Notes: a model not told the origin generated them from the letters alone. 8,032 nucleotides of DNA from Candidatus Parcubacteria bacterium (GCA_027039745.1 JALUMP010000112.1:1-8032), one strand, 5' to 3'; counted from the first letter of the stretch, positions 1 to 6,698 are shown. Translations and numbers: made by a program.

Positions 1-181
1 ATATATATAATAAAAAAATTCAAAAAAGATTGATTTAAATGAGCAAATATTATTTGGACTAGTATTTTAATACTATTATTTTTGATATATTTGTTATGGG
101 CAATGTAAAATCAAACAATAAGTTTTTTTTAAAAAAGAAAATAATTTCTCCTTATTTCCAAAAACCTAAAAATTAAATGTA

Positions 182-286
182 ATGCAAGGCATCAATGAGA
201 AACAAAATGAGCCGTATAAATATACAGTGAATGTTGGCACGAGGAAGTCAACAAAGCAATTCGTTAATTTTTGCGATCATTTTTAA
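182..286 (+). CDS. possible small ORF of 34 residues, doubtful
   Basis: The frame opens after a TAA at 167-169, starts at ATG 182 and ends at TAA 284-286. The product is basic and polar, beginning MQGINEKQNEPYKY and ending KQFVNFCDHF, a composition that looks more protein-like than most random frames here. The local base composition is less extreme than in the surrounding sequence. A second frame (195-356) overlaps it and needs one UGA read as Trp. I recognise neither. It may be a small gene, the remnant of a decayed one, or chance; there is no recognisable ribosome binding site. Confidence 0.2.
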   Translation: MQGINEKQNEPYKYTVNVGTRKSTKQFVNFCDHF

Positions 287-334
287 GGTTTTTGTATTTA
301 AAATAGTAATTAAAACAAAAGTTGACAGGGGGTG

Positions 335-340
335 TATAAT
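335..340 (+). promoter_or_regulatory. probable -10 box of clpB
   Basis: A perfect TATAAT lies 39 bases before the clpB ATG, predicting a leader of about 33 bases. A TTGACA at 322-327 is only 7 bases upstream, far too close to act as the matching -35, and the 17-bp position (312-317, AAAACA) matches poorly. The -10 is the only part I would trust. No Shine-Dalgarno sequence is placed near the ATG. Confidence 0.5.
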
Positions 341-379
341 AAGTAAACAGGATTAAGAATAATTAATTTTTTAAAAAAT

Positions 380-2926
380 ATGAATTTTGATAAATGAACA
401 ACAAAAGCTGCAGAATCAATAGTAGCAATGCAAAAAATCGCTGATGACTTTAAGGCTTCAGATTATAAAATAGAGTATTGATTAATTGCTATTTTAGAAG
501 ATAAAGAATCTTTTATAAGAGAGATTGTTAAAGATTTGCAAATAGATCCAGATAATCTTTTAAAAGATTTAAAGAGGAAAGTATCGGAATATCCAAAAGT
601 TACGAATGCTACACGAAGTTTAAGCAGAGAGTTTTCTGATGTTATCCGTGAGGCTGAAAAAATTCAAAAAAATATAGGTGATGAATTTTTAGCAGTTGAT
701 CATATTTTTTTAGCAATTTTTTCTGGTAGTTCATTAGCAAAAGATGAGTTAGAAAAAATTGGGTTAAACAAAAAAAATGTAAAAGAGACTATTGACAAAT
801 TAAGAGGAGGAGAAAAGATTGATTCACAAGATGGCCATGAAAAATTAAAAGCTTTAGAAAAATTTACAGTTAATTTCACAAAACTAGCTTCCGAGGGAAA
901 AATTGATCCAATAATTGGTCGTGAAGACGAAATTAGAAGAACTATCCAGATTTTATCAAGGAGAACAAAAAATAACCCAGTTTTAATTGGTGAGCCTGGT
1001 GTTGGTAAAACTGCAATTATTGAAGGGCTTGCTCATAAAATTTTTAAAGATGAGGTGCCAGAGTCATTAAAAAATAAAATTTTGCTTGGTTTGGATATGG
1101 CATCTTTAGTTGCAGGAGCAAAGTATAGAGGTGAGTTTGAAGAGAGGCTGAAAAATGTGATTAAAGCTATAGAAAAAACAGATGGAAAAGTTTTACTTTT
1201 TGTAGATGAGTTACATACAATAGTTGGAGCTGGTGGTTCGGAAGGATCTATGGATGCAAGCAATTTATTAAAACCAGCTTTAGCTAGGGGGACTTTACAC
1301 ATGATAGGTGCAACAACCATTTCTGAATATAGAAAATATATAGAAAAAGATGCTGCTTTAGAAAGACGTTTCCAACCTGTGATGGTAGAAGAGCCTACAG
1401 CACAAGAGGCTTTGGCTATTATGAGAGGTATTAAAGAAAAATATGAAATTTTTCATGGTGTTACTATTTCAGATGATGCTTTGATTGCTGCAGTTAATTT
1501 ATCTATCAAATATCTTACAGACAGAAGGCTTCCAGATAAAGCTATAGACCTTATAGACGAAGCGATGTCAAAATTAAAACTTGAAAAAGAATCAGAACCT
1601 GAAGAAATTTCAAAGATAAGAAAAAAGATTTTGAATTTGGAAATTGAAAAAGCTGCTTTGTCTAAAGAGGGCACAAAAAAAGAAAAAGTTAGTGAGGTAA
1701 AGAAAAAATTAGCTGATTTAAATGAAAAATTAAATACATTAGTTTCTTTATGGCAAAAAGAAAAAGAAAGTGTTGACAAAATAGGAGAAATAAAAGAGAA
1801 GATTGAAAAATTAAAATTTGAAGCAGAAACTGCAGAAAAAGAATATGATTATGCAAAAGTGGCTGAAATCAAAAATGCTCGTTTGCCTAAGTTGGAAAAA
1901 GAATTAAAGGAGGCAAAAAAAGTAGCAGGTGATAAAAATTCTTTAGTAAAAGAAATTATTACAGAAGATGATATAGCAGATATTATTTCTCGCTGAACTG
2001 GTATTTCTGTTACTAAATTAACAGAAAAAGAGTCGGATAAGTTATTAAAATTAGAAGAAAGACTTTCTAGTTCTGTCATTGGTCAAGAAGATGCTATAAA
2101 AGCAGTTTCTAATGCAATAAGACGTAATAGAGTTGGACTTAGTGACGAAGACAAACCTATAGGGTCATTTCTATTTTTAGGGTCAACTGGTGTTGGTAAA
2201 ACAGAAACTGCAAAAGCTTTAGCTCAAGAGTTATTTGATACAGAAGCTGCATTAATACGCTTTGATATGTCAGAATTTATGGAGCAGCATTCTGTAGCTA
2301 AGTTAATCGGTTCTCCTCCAGGATACGTTGGGTACGAAGAAGAAGGACAACTTACGGGTAAAATAAGGAGAAAACCATACGCAGTGTTGTTATTTGATGA
2401 AATTGAAAAAGCACATCCAGATGTATTTAATTTATTTTTGCAGATTTTAGATGATGGACATCTTACAGATTCAAAAGGAAGAAAAGTTAACTTTAAAAAT
2501 TCTTTAATAATTTTTACTTCAAATTTATTAGCAGAAGAATTTAAGATTGGTAATAAAATAGATGAAAAAAATCTGAAGGAAAAATTGATTAAATATTTTA
2601 GACCAGAATTTTTGAATAGATTAGATGAAATTATTCCTTTTCATTCTTTGGATAAAAAACATATTGAGAGTATTTTAGAGTTACACCTTCGCAAGATAGA
2701 AAAAAAATTATCTAAAAACCAGGGATTAAAATTAGAGATTGATAAGAAAGTAAAAGAACTTCTTGTTGAAAAAGGATTTGATCAAGCTTTTGGGGCGAGA
2801 CCTTTGAGACGTGCAATAGAAAGAGAGTTGTTGAATCCATTAGCTTTATTTTTGTTAGATAAAAATAATCAAAAAATCCATATACTTAAAACAACTGTTA
2901 AAGATGGAAAAATTATATTTCAATAG
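380..2926 (+). CDS. clpB: ATP-dependent disaggregase ClpB (UGA read as Trp)
   Basis: 848-residue Hsp100 chaperone that, in its family, works as a hexamer with DnaK to pull polypeptides out of aggregates in the cytoplasm. An N-domain (about 1-145) precedes AAA1: Walker A GEPGVGKT 204-211, pore-loop Tyr249 in KYRGEFEER, Walker B Asp276-Glu277, arginines 329-330. A long coiled-coil middle domain (about 395-525, with the LWQKEKE and DYAKVAE motifs) separates ClpB from ClpC and ClpA. AAA2 has Walker A GSTGVGKT 601-608, pore loop GYVGY 648-652, Walker B Asp673-Glu674 and Arg747 in FLNRLDE, then the FGARPLRRAIE C-terminal motif. Length is normal for ClpB. The frame contains UGA at 395, 479 and 1994 (residues 6, 34, 539). 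Residue 539 is the conserved Trp of SRWTGIPV; residues 6 and 34 fall on aromatic or His positions of the N-domain repeats. The ATG at 380 gives the standard ClpB amino terminus. Stop is TAG. Confidence 0.97.
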
Positions 2927-2963
2927 AAAAGAAAAAATAGAGTTAAGCTCTATTTTTTCTTTT
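2927..2963. terminator. intrinsic terminator between convergent genes
   Basis: A 16-bp perfect stem (2927-2942 with 2948-2963) around the loop TTAAG lies directly after the clpB stop. The arms are A-rich then T-rich, so either strand ends in a U tract, as expected of a bidirectional terminator. The last codons and the TAG of the small minus-strand gene lie inside the right arm. Confidence 0.85.
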
Positions 2964-3102
2964 GAGGTTCCTGATATTTTAAATCATAATCTTTTTTTAT
3001 TTGATTTAATGTTTGATTCATATATAGCAAATCTGTGATAAGTTTTTTTATTTTTTTATCAAGTATTTTTGGTTTAAGTTCGTTATTATTCATCTTTGTC
3101 AT
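2950..3102 (-). CDS. small lysine-rich hypothetical protein, 50 residues
   Basis: The frame starts at ATG 3102 (a second ATG at 3093 would give 47 residues) and ends at TAG 2952-2950. The product is rich in Lys, Asn and Leu, with a likely single amphipathic helix (KIKKLITDLLYMNQTLNQIKK) and a charged QEPQKKK tail. It has no Cys, no Trp and no membrane segment. I do not recognise the family. The case for a real gene is its well-formed promoter just upstream and its neat fit between that promoter and the terminator shared with clpB. A small regulator or nucleic-acid-binding peptide is possible but only a guess. Confidence 0.55.
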   Translation of the reverse strand: MTKMNNNELKPKILDKKIKKLITDLLYMNQTLNQIKKDYDLKYQEPQKKK

Positions 3103-3110
3103 ATATTTAT

Positions 3111-3138
3111 ATTATGCATTTTAATATTTTTTTGTCAA
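3111..3138 (-). promoter_or_regulatory. promoter of the small minus-strand gene
   Basis: On the minus strand a perfect TTGACA (3138-3133) is followed after 16 bases by CATAAT (3116-3111), five of six matches to the -10 consensus. Only 8 bases separate the -10 from the ATG at 3102, so the transcript would start at or next to the start codon. This is the best-formed promoter on the minus strand and suggests a leaderless mRNA. Confidence 0.6.
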
Positions 3139-3181
3139 TTTTGTAATTTTTTTTAAAAAATATGTTAAACTTCTAAAAGTT

Positions 3182-4468
3182 ATGGAATCTATTATAGATA
3201 TGATTTTAAATACAGATAATCAAGTTTATCAGATGTTGATAGCTGTTATTTTAGGAGTAGTGGTAGGACTCAGAAGAGAAATGCTATTTCAGTCTAAAAA
3301 TATTTCTGGACTTATGGGTGTAAGAACATTACCCCTTTTCGCATTGTTGGGGGTTATTTCTACATTTTTTCCAGAATTCTCTTATCTTCCTGTTTTATTT
3401 TTTGCTGGATTATTTATTTTAATATTTGTAGCTTATTTGAACGGAGTTTTTAAATTGCATCGTTTTGGCTTAACATCTGAGATATTAGGTTTATTGATGT
3501 TTTGAGTTGGGGTTTTGGTTGGAATTCAAAAAGCTTTTTTAGCTATTATTTTAACAGTGATTCTAGCTGTTTTTACCGCTTATAAAGATCAATTTCATGG
3601 TTTTGCAAAAAAGATTTCATTAAAAGAATGGTCGGGAGCTTTGCAATTAATTGTGATTACTGCTGTTATTTTGCCAATTTTACCTAGGGAGGCAATTGAT
3701 GTTAATCCTGGTATTTTTATTCCTTTTGATATTTGATTTTTAGTCATTGTAATTTCTGGAATTGGTTTTGTTGGTTATTTTCTTGACAAATTTTTTTCTG
3801 ACAGAAAATCCATTTTGATTACTTCTATTTTGGGTTCTTTAGTTTCCTCTACAGCAACGTCTATTTCAATTGCAAATAGAAGTAAAAAAAATAATAAATA
3901 TTATTTGTTAGCTGCTGGTTTTATGGTAACCGTTGTTGTTATGCAACTTAGGGTTGCAGCTGAAATATTTTTTCTTACATCAAAATTTTCATTTTCTTTA
4001 ATAGCTCCCTCATTAGTCATGGCCACAACGGCATTATTTTTTGCTGTTATTTTCTATGTTTATAATTCACATTTAAAAAATATAAAACTTATAGATAAGG
4101 CAAAAAAACTCAAATCTCCTTTTGAAATTATCCCTGCATTGAAATTCGCAGCTTTATTTGTTGGAGTTTTGTATGCTATTTATTATACAAAACTTTATTT
4201 TGGAGATATAGGAGCTTATTTTGTTGCAGGAATAAGTTCTTTGACTGATGCAGACGCTATCATATTTTCAGTTTTAGAATCTTATAAAACAGCAAATATT
4301 GATACTGGATTTTTACTAAATATTATTACAATCACAGTTGTTGTGAATACGTTGATTAAATTATTCTATGTATTTATTACCGGAGAGAGAACTTTTTTTA
4401 AAAAAATTACTTTTCCAATATTAGTTGTTGCTTTGTTTGGATTTATCACTTATTTAATTGTCGCTTAG
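3182..4468 (+). CDS. MgtC/SapB-DUF4010 family membrane protein (UGA read as Trp)
   Basis: 428-residue, very hydrophobic inner-membrane protein with roughly 11-12 predicted transmembrane segments. The N-terminal part has the MgtC-like signature VILGVVVGLRRE (near 20-31) and GLMGVRTLPLFALLG (near 44-58). The C-terminal half is DUF4010-like, with VISGIGFVGYFLD and the conserved LGSLVSSTATSISIANRS. Two in-frame UGA codons occur: 3503 (residue 108) and 3734 (residue 185). The second falls on the Trp I recognise in this family, just before the VISGI segment. Without recoding the gene would be three pieces. The molecular function of the family is not established; the MgtC part is linked in other bacteria to Mg2+ limitation and acid stress. 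The ATG at 3182 follows T-rich sequence without a Shine-Dalgarno. Stop is TAG, overlapping the convergent neighbour by 15 bp. Confidence 0.88.
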
Positions 4469-4729
4469 TTTTTCTGTAGCTTTCTCAAATTTCTGGAAAT
4501 CTTCTTTGATTTTTTTTTTAATAAAATTAATATTTTTTAGGGTAAGATTTTTTTCATCAGCGATTTTTAAAAGGTGATGTCTTTTGCATTGAATACAGTA
4601 AAGGTGGCCTATTTTTTTTTCGTAGGGATGAAAAATTCTAAAGTCATTTTCTGCTATCTGGATAGATGGACTAAAATCATAAATATTTTTACTTTTAAAA
4701 TGGCAGCCAGGGCAAATATAGATTTTCAT
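4454..4729 (-). CDS. Cys4 zinc-ribbon-like hypothetical protein, 91 residues
   Basis: A 91-residue protein with two CxxC knuckles, CPGC (residues 6-9) and CIQC (45-48), about 36 residues apart. This spacing fits a single zinc-ribbon fold. A His-rich stretch (KRHHLL) follows the second knuckle. The C-terminal 35 residues are strongly charged and probably helical (KKKIKEDFQKFEKATEK). I cannot name a family; RNA, DNA or protein binding would all be compatible. Its 3' end overlaps the last 15 bp of the DUF4010 gene in convergent orientation. Its ATG faces the dehydrogenase gene across a 39-bp divergent intergenic region with an inverted repeat. It ends in TAA and contains no UGA. Confidence 0.75.
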   Translation of the reverse strand: MKIYICPGCHFKSKNIYDFSPSIQIAENDFRIFHPYEKKIGHLYCIQCKRHHLLKIADEKNLTLKNINFIKKKIKEDFQKFEKATEKLSDN

Positions 4730-4733
4730 ACTA

Positions 4734-4767
4734 TTTATAGTTTAGCAAAAAAATGATAAACTATAAA
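4734..4767. promoter_or_regulatory. inverted repeat in divergent promoter region
   Basis: A perfect 11-bp inverted repeat (TTTATAGTTTA at 4734-4744, TAAACTATAAA at 4757-4767, 12-base spacer) fills most of the gap between the two divergent genes. Each arm carries TATAAA pointing at its own start codon, 4 bases from the minus-strand ATG and 1 base from the plus-strand ATG. It could be a pair of overlapping -10 regions, a dimeric repressor operator, or both. Promoter spacing is too tight for an ordinary leader, so leaderless starts are likely. Confidence 0.5.
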
Positions 4768-4768
4768 C

Positions 4769-5731
4769 ATGAAAAAAAGAAAAACTAAAGAAATTGTATT
4801 TTTTTATACAGATTTGAAATTTAAAGAATATGTAAAGAAGCACAATAACACTTTATATAAAAAAAGTAGTTTTTTGAAAGGAAAAATTTCTGATTTTAAA
4901 GATAAATATGTTTTTTCTGAGGTGAGAGTTTTATCTGTGTTTATCGATGAAATTTTAGATAAAAAAGTATTAGAGATGTTTCCTAATTTAGAATTTATTA
5001 TGACTCGTTCTACCGGGGTGGATCATATTAGTCAGGTTTATTGTCAAAAAAATAAAATAAAAATTGGTAATGTGCCAGAATATGGTAGTCAAACTGTTGC
5101 TGAATTTACCTTAACAATACTACTTTATATTTTAAAAAATATAGGTAGTTCCTCTGAAAAAAACAGAGGCTTTGATTTACAAGGGAAAACTGTTGGGATA
5201 GTTGGTCTTGGAAAAATCGGAAAATATTTTGCAAAATTGCTTATGCCATTTGGAGTAAAAATTATTGCTTATGATCCATATTTTGATGAACAATTTGCAA
5301 AAGCCAACAATATACAAAAAGTAACTTTGAATAAACTTGTGTCTTCTGCAGATATTATTTCAATTCATGCCCCGTTGGTTGAGTCTACTTTTCATATGAT
5401 AGGTAAAGAAGAGTTTAAAAAGATGAAAAAGGGGGTGTATTTGGTAAATACAGCTCGTGGCGGGGTTGTGGACACAAAATTTTTATTTAATGCTTTAAAA
5501 AACGATATAATTAGAAAAGCAGCTTTAGATGTCTTAGAAGATGAACATAATTTAGAATTTAAATCAACAAATGGTTTGACAAAAAAACAGAAAGAAATTT
5601 TTGTATGAAATAAAAAAATATTAAAAATGAAAAATGTTTTATGAACTAATCATCAAGCTTATAATACTTTTGAGGCTGTGCATAGAATATGAGATGAAAC
5701 GATTATTAAAATTAATGAATTTATAAAATAA
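4769..5731 (+). CDS. D-isomer-specific 2-hydroxyacid dehydrogenase (UGA read as Trp)
   Basis: 320-residue NAD-dependent oxidoreductase of the D-lactate/phosphoglycerate dehydrogenase superfamily, expected to interconvert a 2-keto acid and its D-2-hydroxy acid in the cytoplasm. Visible motifs are RSTGVDHI (near 81-88) and NVPEYGSQTVAE in the substrate domain, the Rossmann GLGKIG at 146-151 followed by the acidic YDP, catalytic Arg230 in NTARGG, the ALDVLEDE motif with Glu257, and catalytic His295 in TNHQAYNT. His295 is reached only by reading UGA at 5606 and 5642 (residues 280, 292) as Trp; a third UGA is at 5690 (residue 308). Stopping at the first UGA would delete the catalytic His. In a fermentative reduced genome D-lactate dehydrogenase is the likeliest role, but the substrate cannot be read from sequence. 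It has no Shine-Dalgarno and the stop is TAA. The unknown 78-residue gene starts one base later. Confidence 0.93.
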
Positions 5732-5732
5732 T

Positions 5733-5969
5733 ATGAAAATTGAAGATTGGAAAAAAGAGGTGAAAGAACAATATGGAAATATCGGTTTTTCAAGAGGTTC
5801 TGCAAGACTCGTTGATTTGTTTGGTTTTTTAGATAAAAAAAATGTTCAGATAAAATCAGACGAAGATGCTATAAAAGAAAGCTGAGAAAAGGTTGGAGAT
5901 AATCTTGCAGAAGTTATGGGGCTGAAAAGAGCCAGAGGTGGTAAGTTTGTTAGAAACCAGAAAAAATAA
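5733..5969 (+). CDS. basic hypothetical protein, 78 residues (UGA read as Trp)
   Basis: The ATG lies one base after the dehydrogenase stop, so the two genes are almost certainly co-transcribed and probably translationally coupled. The protein begins MKIEDWKKEVKEQYG and ends in a basic tail (LKRARGGKFVRNQKK). It uses both Trp codons, UGG at residue 6 and UGA at 5883 (residue 51, in ESWEKVGD). The first 50 residues look helical and the tail could bind nucleic acid. I recognise no family. Ending at the UGA would remove the basic tail; the frame runs on to TAA 5967-5969. Confidence 0.7.
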
Positions 5970-6002
5970 TTTAATAAAAATGAAAGAAAATAATTTTTTA
6001 TG

Positions 6003-6030
6003 TTGATTTTTTATAGTTTTTTAGTAGAAT
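6003..6030 (+). promoter_or_regulatory. probable rpmG promoter
   Basis: TTGATT (6003-6008) and TAGAAT (6025-6030, five of six matches) are separated by 16 bases. The predicted start near 6037 leaves a leader of about 26 bases before the L33 ATG. It could also drive the tRNA-Trp downstream if the weak hairpin at 6222 is read through. Confidence 0.55.
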
Positions 6031-6062
6031 AAGGCATATTGAATTAATAATTTATATATTTT

Positions 6063-6221
6063 ATGGCACAAAAAAGACACATAGTAAGGCTTAAGTCAAC
6101 AAAAAGTAAGCATATAATACGTTCTAGGAGAAATAAAAAGTCAACAACAGAAAAATTGGCTTTAAAAAAATATGACCCAATATTAAGAAAAAGGGTTGTA
6201 TTTAAGGAGATGAAGAAATAG
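6063..6221 (+). CDS. rpmG: 50S ribosomal protein L33
   Basis: 52-residue basic ribosomal protein bL33 of the large subunit, near the E site. The family pattern is plain: HIVRLKSTKS, then RRNKKSTTEKLALKKYDP, then LRKRVVFKEMKK. It is the cysteine-free form, without the two CxxC zinc knuckles of the other L33 type. No Trp codon is present. The ATG at 6063 gives the normal start; it follows an AT-only stretch without a Shine-Dalgarno. Stop is TAG. tRNA-Trp follows 21 bases after the stop, the conserved rpmG-trnW order seen in many bacteria. Confidence 0.95.
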   Translation: MAQKRHIVRLKSTKSKHIIRSRRNKKSTTEKLALKKYDPILRKRVVFKEMKK

Positions 6222-6240
6222 AACCATTTTGATGGTTTTT
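6222..6240 (+). terminator. short hairpin after rpmG, possible weak terminator
   Basis: AACCAT (6222-6227), a TTTG loop and ATGGTT (6232-6237) form a 6-bp stem that continues into only three more T residues. It begins at the base after the rpmG stop and ends 2 bases before tRNA-Trp. It may be a weak terminator or a processing signal. Confidence 0.4.
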
Positions 6241-6242
6241 AT

Positions 6243-6313
6243 GGGCGATTAGTTAAATGGTATAACTTCGGTCTCCAAAACCGACATTAGGAGTTCGATT
6301 CTCTTATCGCCCG
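6243..6313 (+). tRNA. trnW: tRNA-Trp (anticodon CCA)
   Basis: Full cloverleaf. The acceptor GGGCGAT pairs with ATCGCCC (6306-6312), with discriminator G at 6313; the encoded end reads GCA, so CCA must be added. The D stem is GTTA/TAAC with GG in the loop. The anticodon stem TCGGT/ACCGA (5 bp) encloses loop CTCCAAA, anticodon CCA at 6275-6277. The T stem AGGAG/CTCTT carries loop TTCGATT. CCA reads UGG by standard rules, yet most Trp codons here are UGA. The D stem has a U11-A24 pair (6253, 6265), the configuration made by the classic Hirsh UGA-suppressor mutation in E. coli tRNA-Trp, although some other bacteria have it naturally. A second tRNA-Trp with anticodon UCA may lie elsewhere in the genome. 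The 3' end takes part in the repeats that follow. Confidence 0.93.
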
Positions 6314-6381
6314 CAAAGCATCCAAATAAAAGCATTAGCTTTTGTTTGGTACATGCTTTGCAGGGTGATAAGAGAATCGAA
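6294..6381. repeat. 88-nt imperfect palindrome starting in the tRNA-Trp 3' end
   Basis: Left arm 6294-6321 (tRNA T-loop, acceptor strand and 8 bases beyond) is the reverse complement of right arm 6353-6381 with one mismatch and one extra base. Inside it, 6322-6333 pairs with 6338-6349 (12 bp, one G-U) around the loop ATTA. The transcript could form one long hairpin of about 39 pairs that would compete with the tRNA fold. No U tract follows, so it is not a standard terminator. Confidence 0.85.
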
Positions 6382-6502
6382 AAAAGCGAAGTATCGACGA
6401 GTCCGAAGGACGAGGAGTACAAGCGGCGGGGCAGCGACTACTTAATGAAAACGAGCGAATGTGAAGTTTGAGTTTAGTTGTGGCGCCGATTCTCTTATTC
6501 CA
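6364..6502. other. GC-richer element bounded by inverted copies of a tRNA-Trp 12-mer
   Basis: ATAAGAGAATCG at 6368-6379 and its reverse complement CGATTCTCTTAT at 6487-6498 bound a 107-base segment that is clearly richer in G and C than the rest of the window. The same 12-mer is in the tRNA-Trp T-arm (6296-6307). Inside, AAGTATCG (6389-6396) pairs with CGACTACTT (6435-6443) with one bulged base, enclosing a GTCC-GAA-GGAC hairpin (6401-6411). No protein-like frame is present. It could be a small non-autonomous mobile element at a tRNA gene, or a structured RNA. I do not recognise a family. Confidence 0.55.
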
Positions 6503-6528
6503 AAAATGTAATATTATTTTTATAAAAT

Positions 6529-6590
6529 TACCGGATTGTCTAATGGTAGGACACCTGGCGATTGTGATTCAGAGTTCAGGCTGCCTGGAC
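6529..6590 (+). pseudogene. truncated tRNA-Gln-like copy
   Basis: The first 30 bases (6529-6558) match the 5' half of the tRNA-Gln at 6628 with a single T/C difference, covering the acceptor 5' strand, D arm and 5' anticodon stem. After CCTGG the sequence departs. There is no matching CCAGG, no TTCGA T-loop and no TCCGGTA acceptor strand. Instead ATTGTGATTC follows, which resembles the anticodon loop of tRNA-His, then a 7-bp hairpin (6574-6590). It cannot form a cloverleaf. It is most likely a partial duplicate about 99 bases before the intact gene. Confidence 0.7.
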
Positions 6591-6627
6591 ATATGATTGA
6601 AAATTTTATAAACTAATTTAAGTATTT

Positions 6628-6698
6628 TACCGGATCGTCTAATGGTAGGACACCTGGTTTTGGTCCAGGCAATCTTGGTTCGAGTCCAAGTCCGGTAG
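6628..6698 (+). tRNA. trnQ: tRNA-Gln (anticodon UUG)
   Basis: Full cloverleaf. The acceptor TACCGGA pairs with TCCGGTA (6691-6697), with discriminator G at 6698 and the encoded end GCA. The D arm is GTCT-AATGGTA-GGAC. The anticodon stem CCTGG/CCAGG encloses loop TTTTGGT, giving anticodon TTG. The variable region is CAAT and the T arm is CTTGG-TTCGAGT-CCAAG. A truncated copy of its 5' half precedes it. Confidence 0.93.

Larger units (their letters stand above)
1..379. other. AT-rich region upstream of clpB, no convincing gene
   Basis: This stretch has no frame that looks like a conserved protein on either strand, even with UGA read as Trp. It holds a small near-palindrome at 60-75 (TAGTATT, two bases, AATACTA) followed by T-rich sequence. 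That could be the weak terminator of a gene lying before the window. Two overlapping short frames (182-286 and 195-356) are described separately. The last 45 bases hold the probable clpB promoter. I looked for a CIRCE operator (TTAGCACTC-N9-GAGTGCTAA), the usual HrcA site of heat-shock genes, and did not see one. Confidence 0.6.

Noticed and set aside
322..340. TTGACA plus TATAAT as a complete clpB promoter
   Set aside because: The spacer is only 7 bases; the two boxes cannot serve the same sigma70-type polymerase. Only the -10 was kept.
1033..2079. Open frames on the minus strand inside clpB (1033-1320, 1453-1779, 1849-2079)
   Set aside because: They are antisense to conserved clpB coding sequence, have low-complexity Phe/Ser-rich products and no promoter. 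They are shadows.
380..2926. clpB as a pseudogene or as two separate genes split at 1994
   Set aside because: The interruptions are all UGA, the frame never shifts, and all motifs of both AAA domains are intact. The same happens in five other genes of the window.
4574..4756. Plus-strand open frame of 60 residues
   Set aside because: It is antisense to the Cys4 protein gene, whose CxxC pairs and tight gene context make the minus strand the real one.
6391..6420. Hammerhead ribozyme core (CGACGAGTCC-GAA-GGACGAGG resembles CUGAUGAG-UCC...GGA-CGAAA)
   Set aside because: The required U4 and A14 core positions do not match and I cannot find stems I and III. The likeness is limited to a short GUCC/GGAC hairpin with GA-rich flanks.
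6401..6420. SRP RNA domain IV
   Set aside because: The GTCCGAAGGAC core recalls the apical loop, but the loop is GAA rather than GGAA and the asymmetric AGCA/C internal loop is missing.
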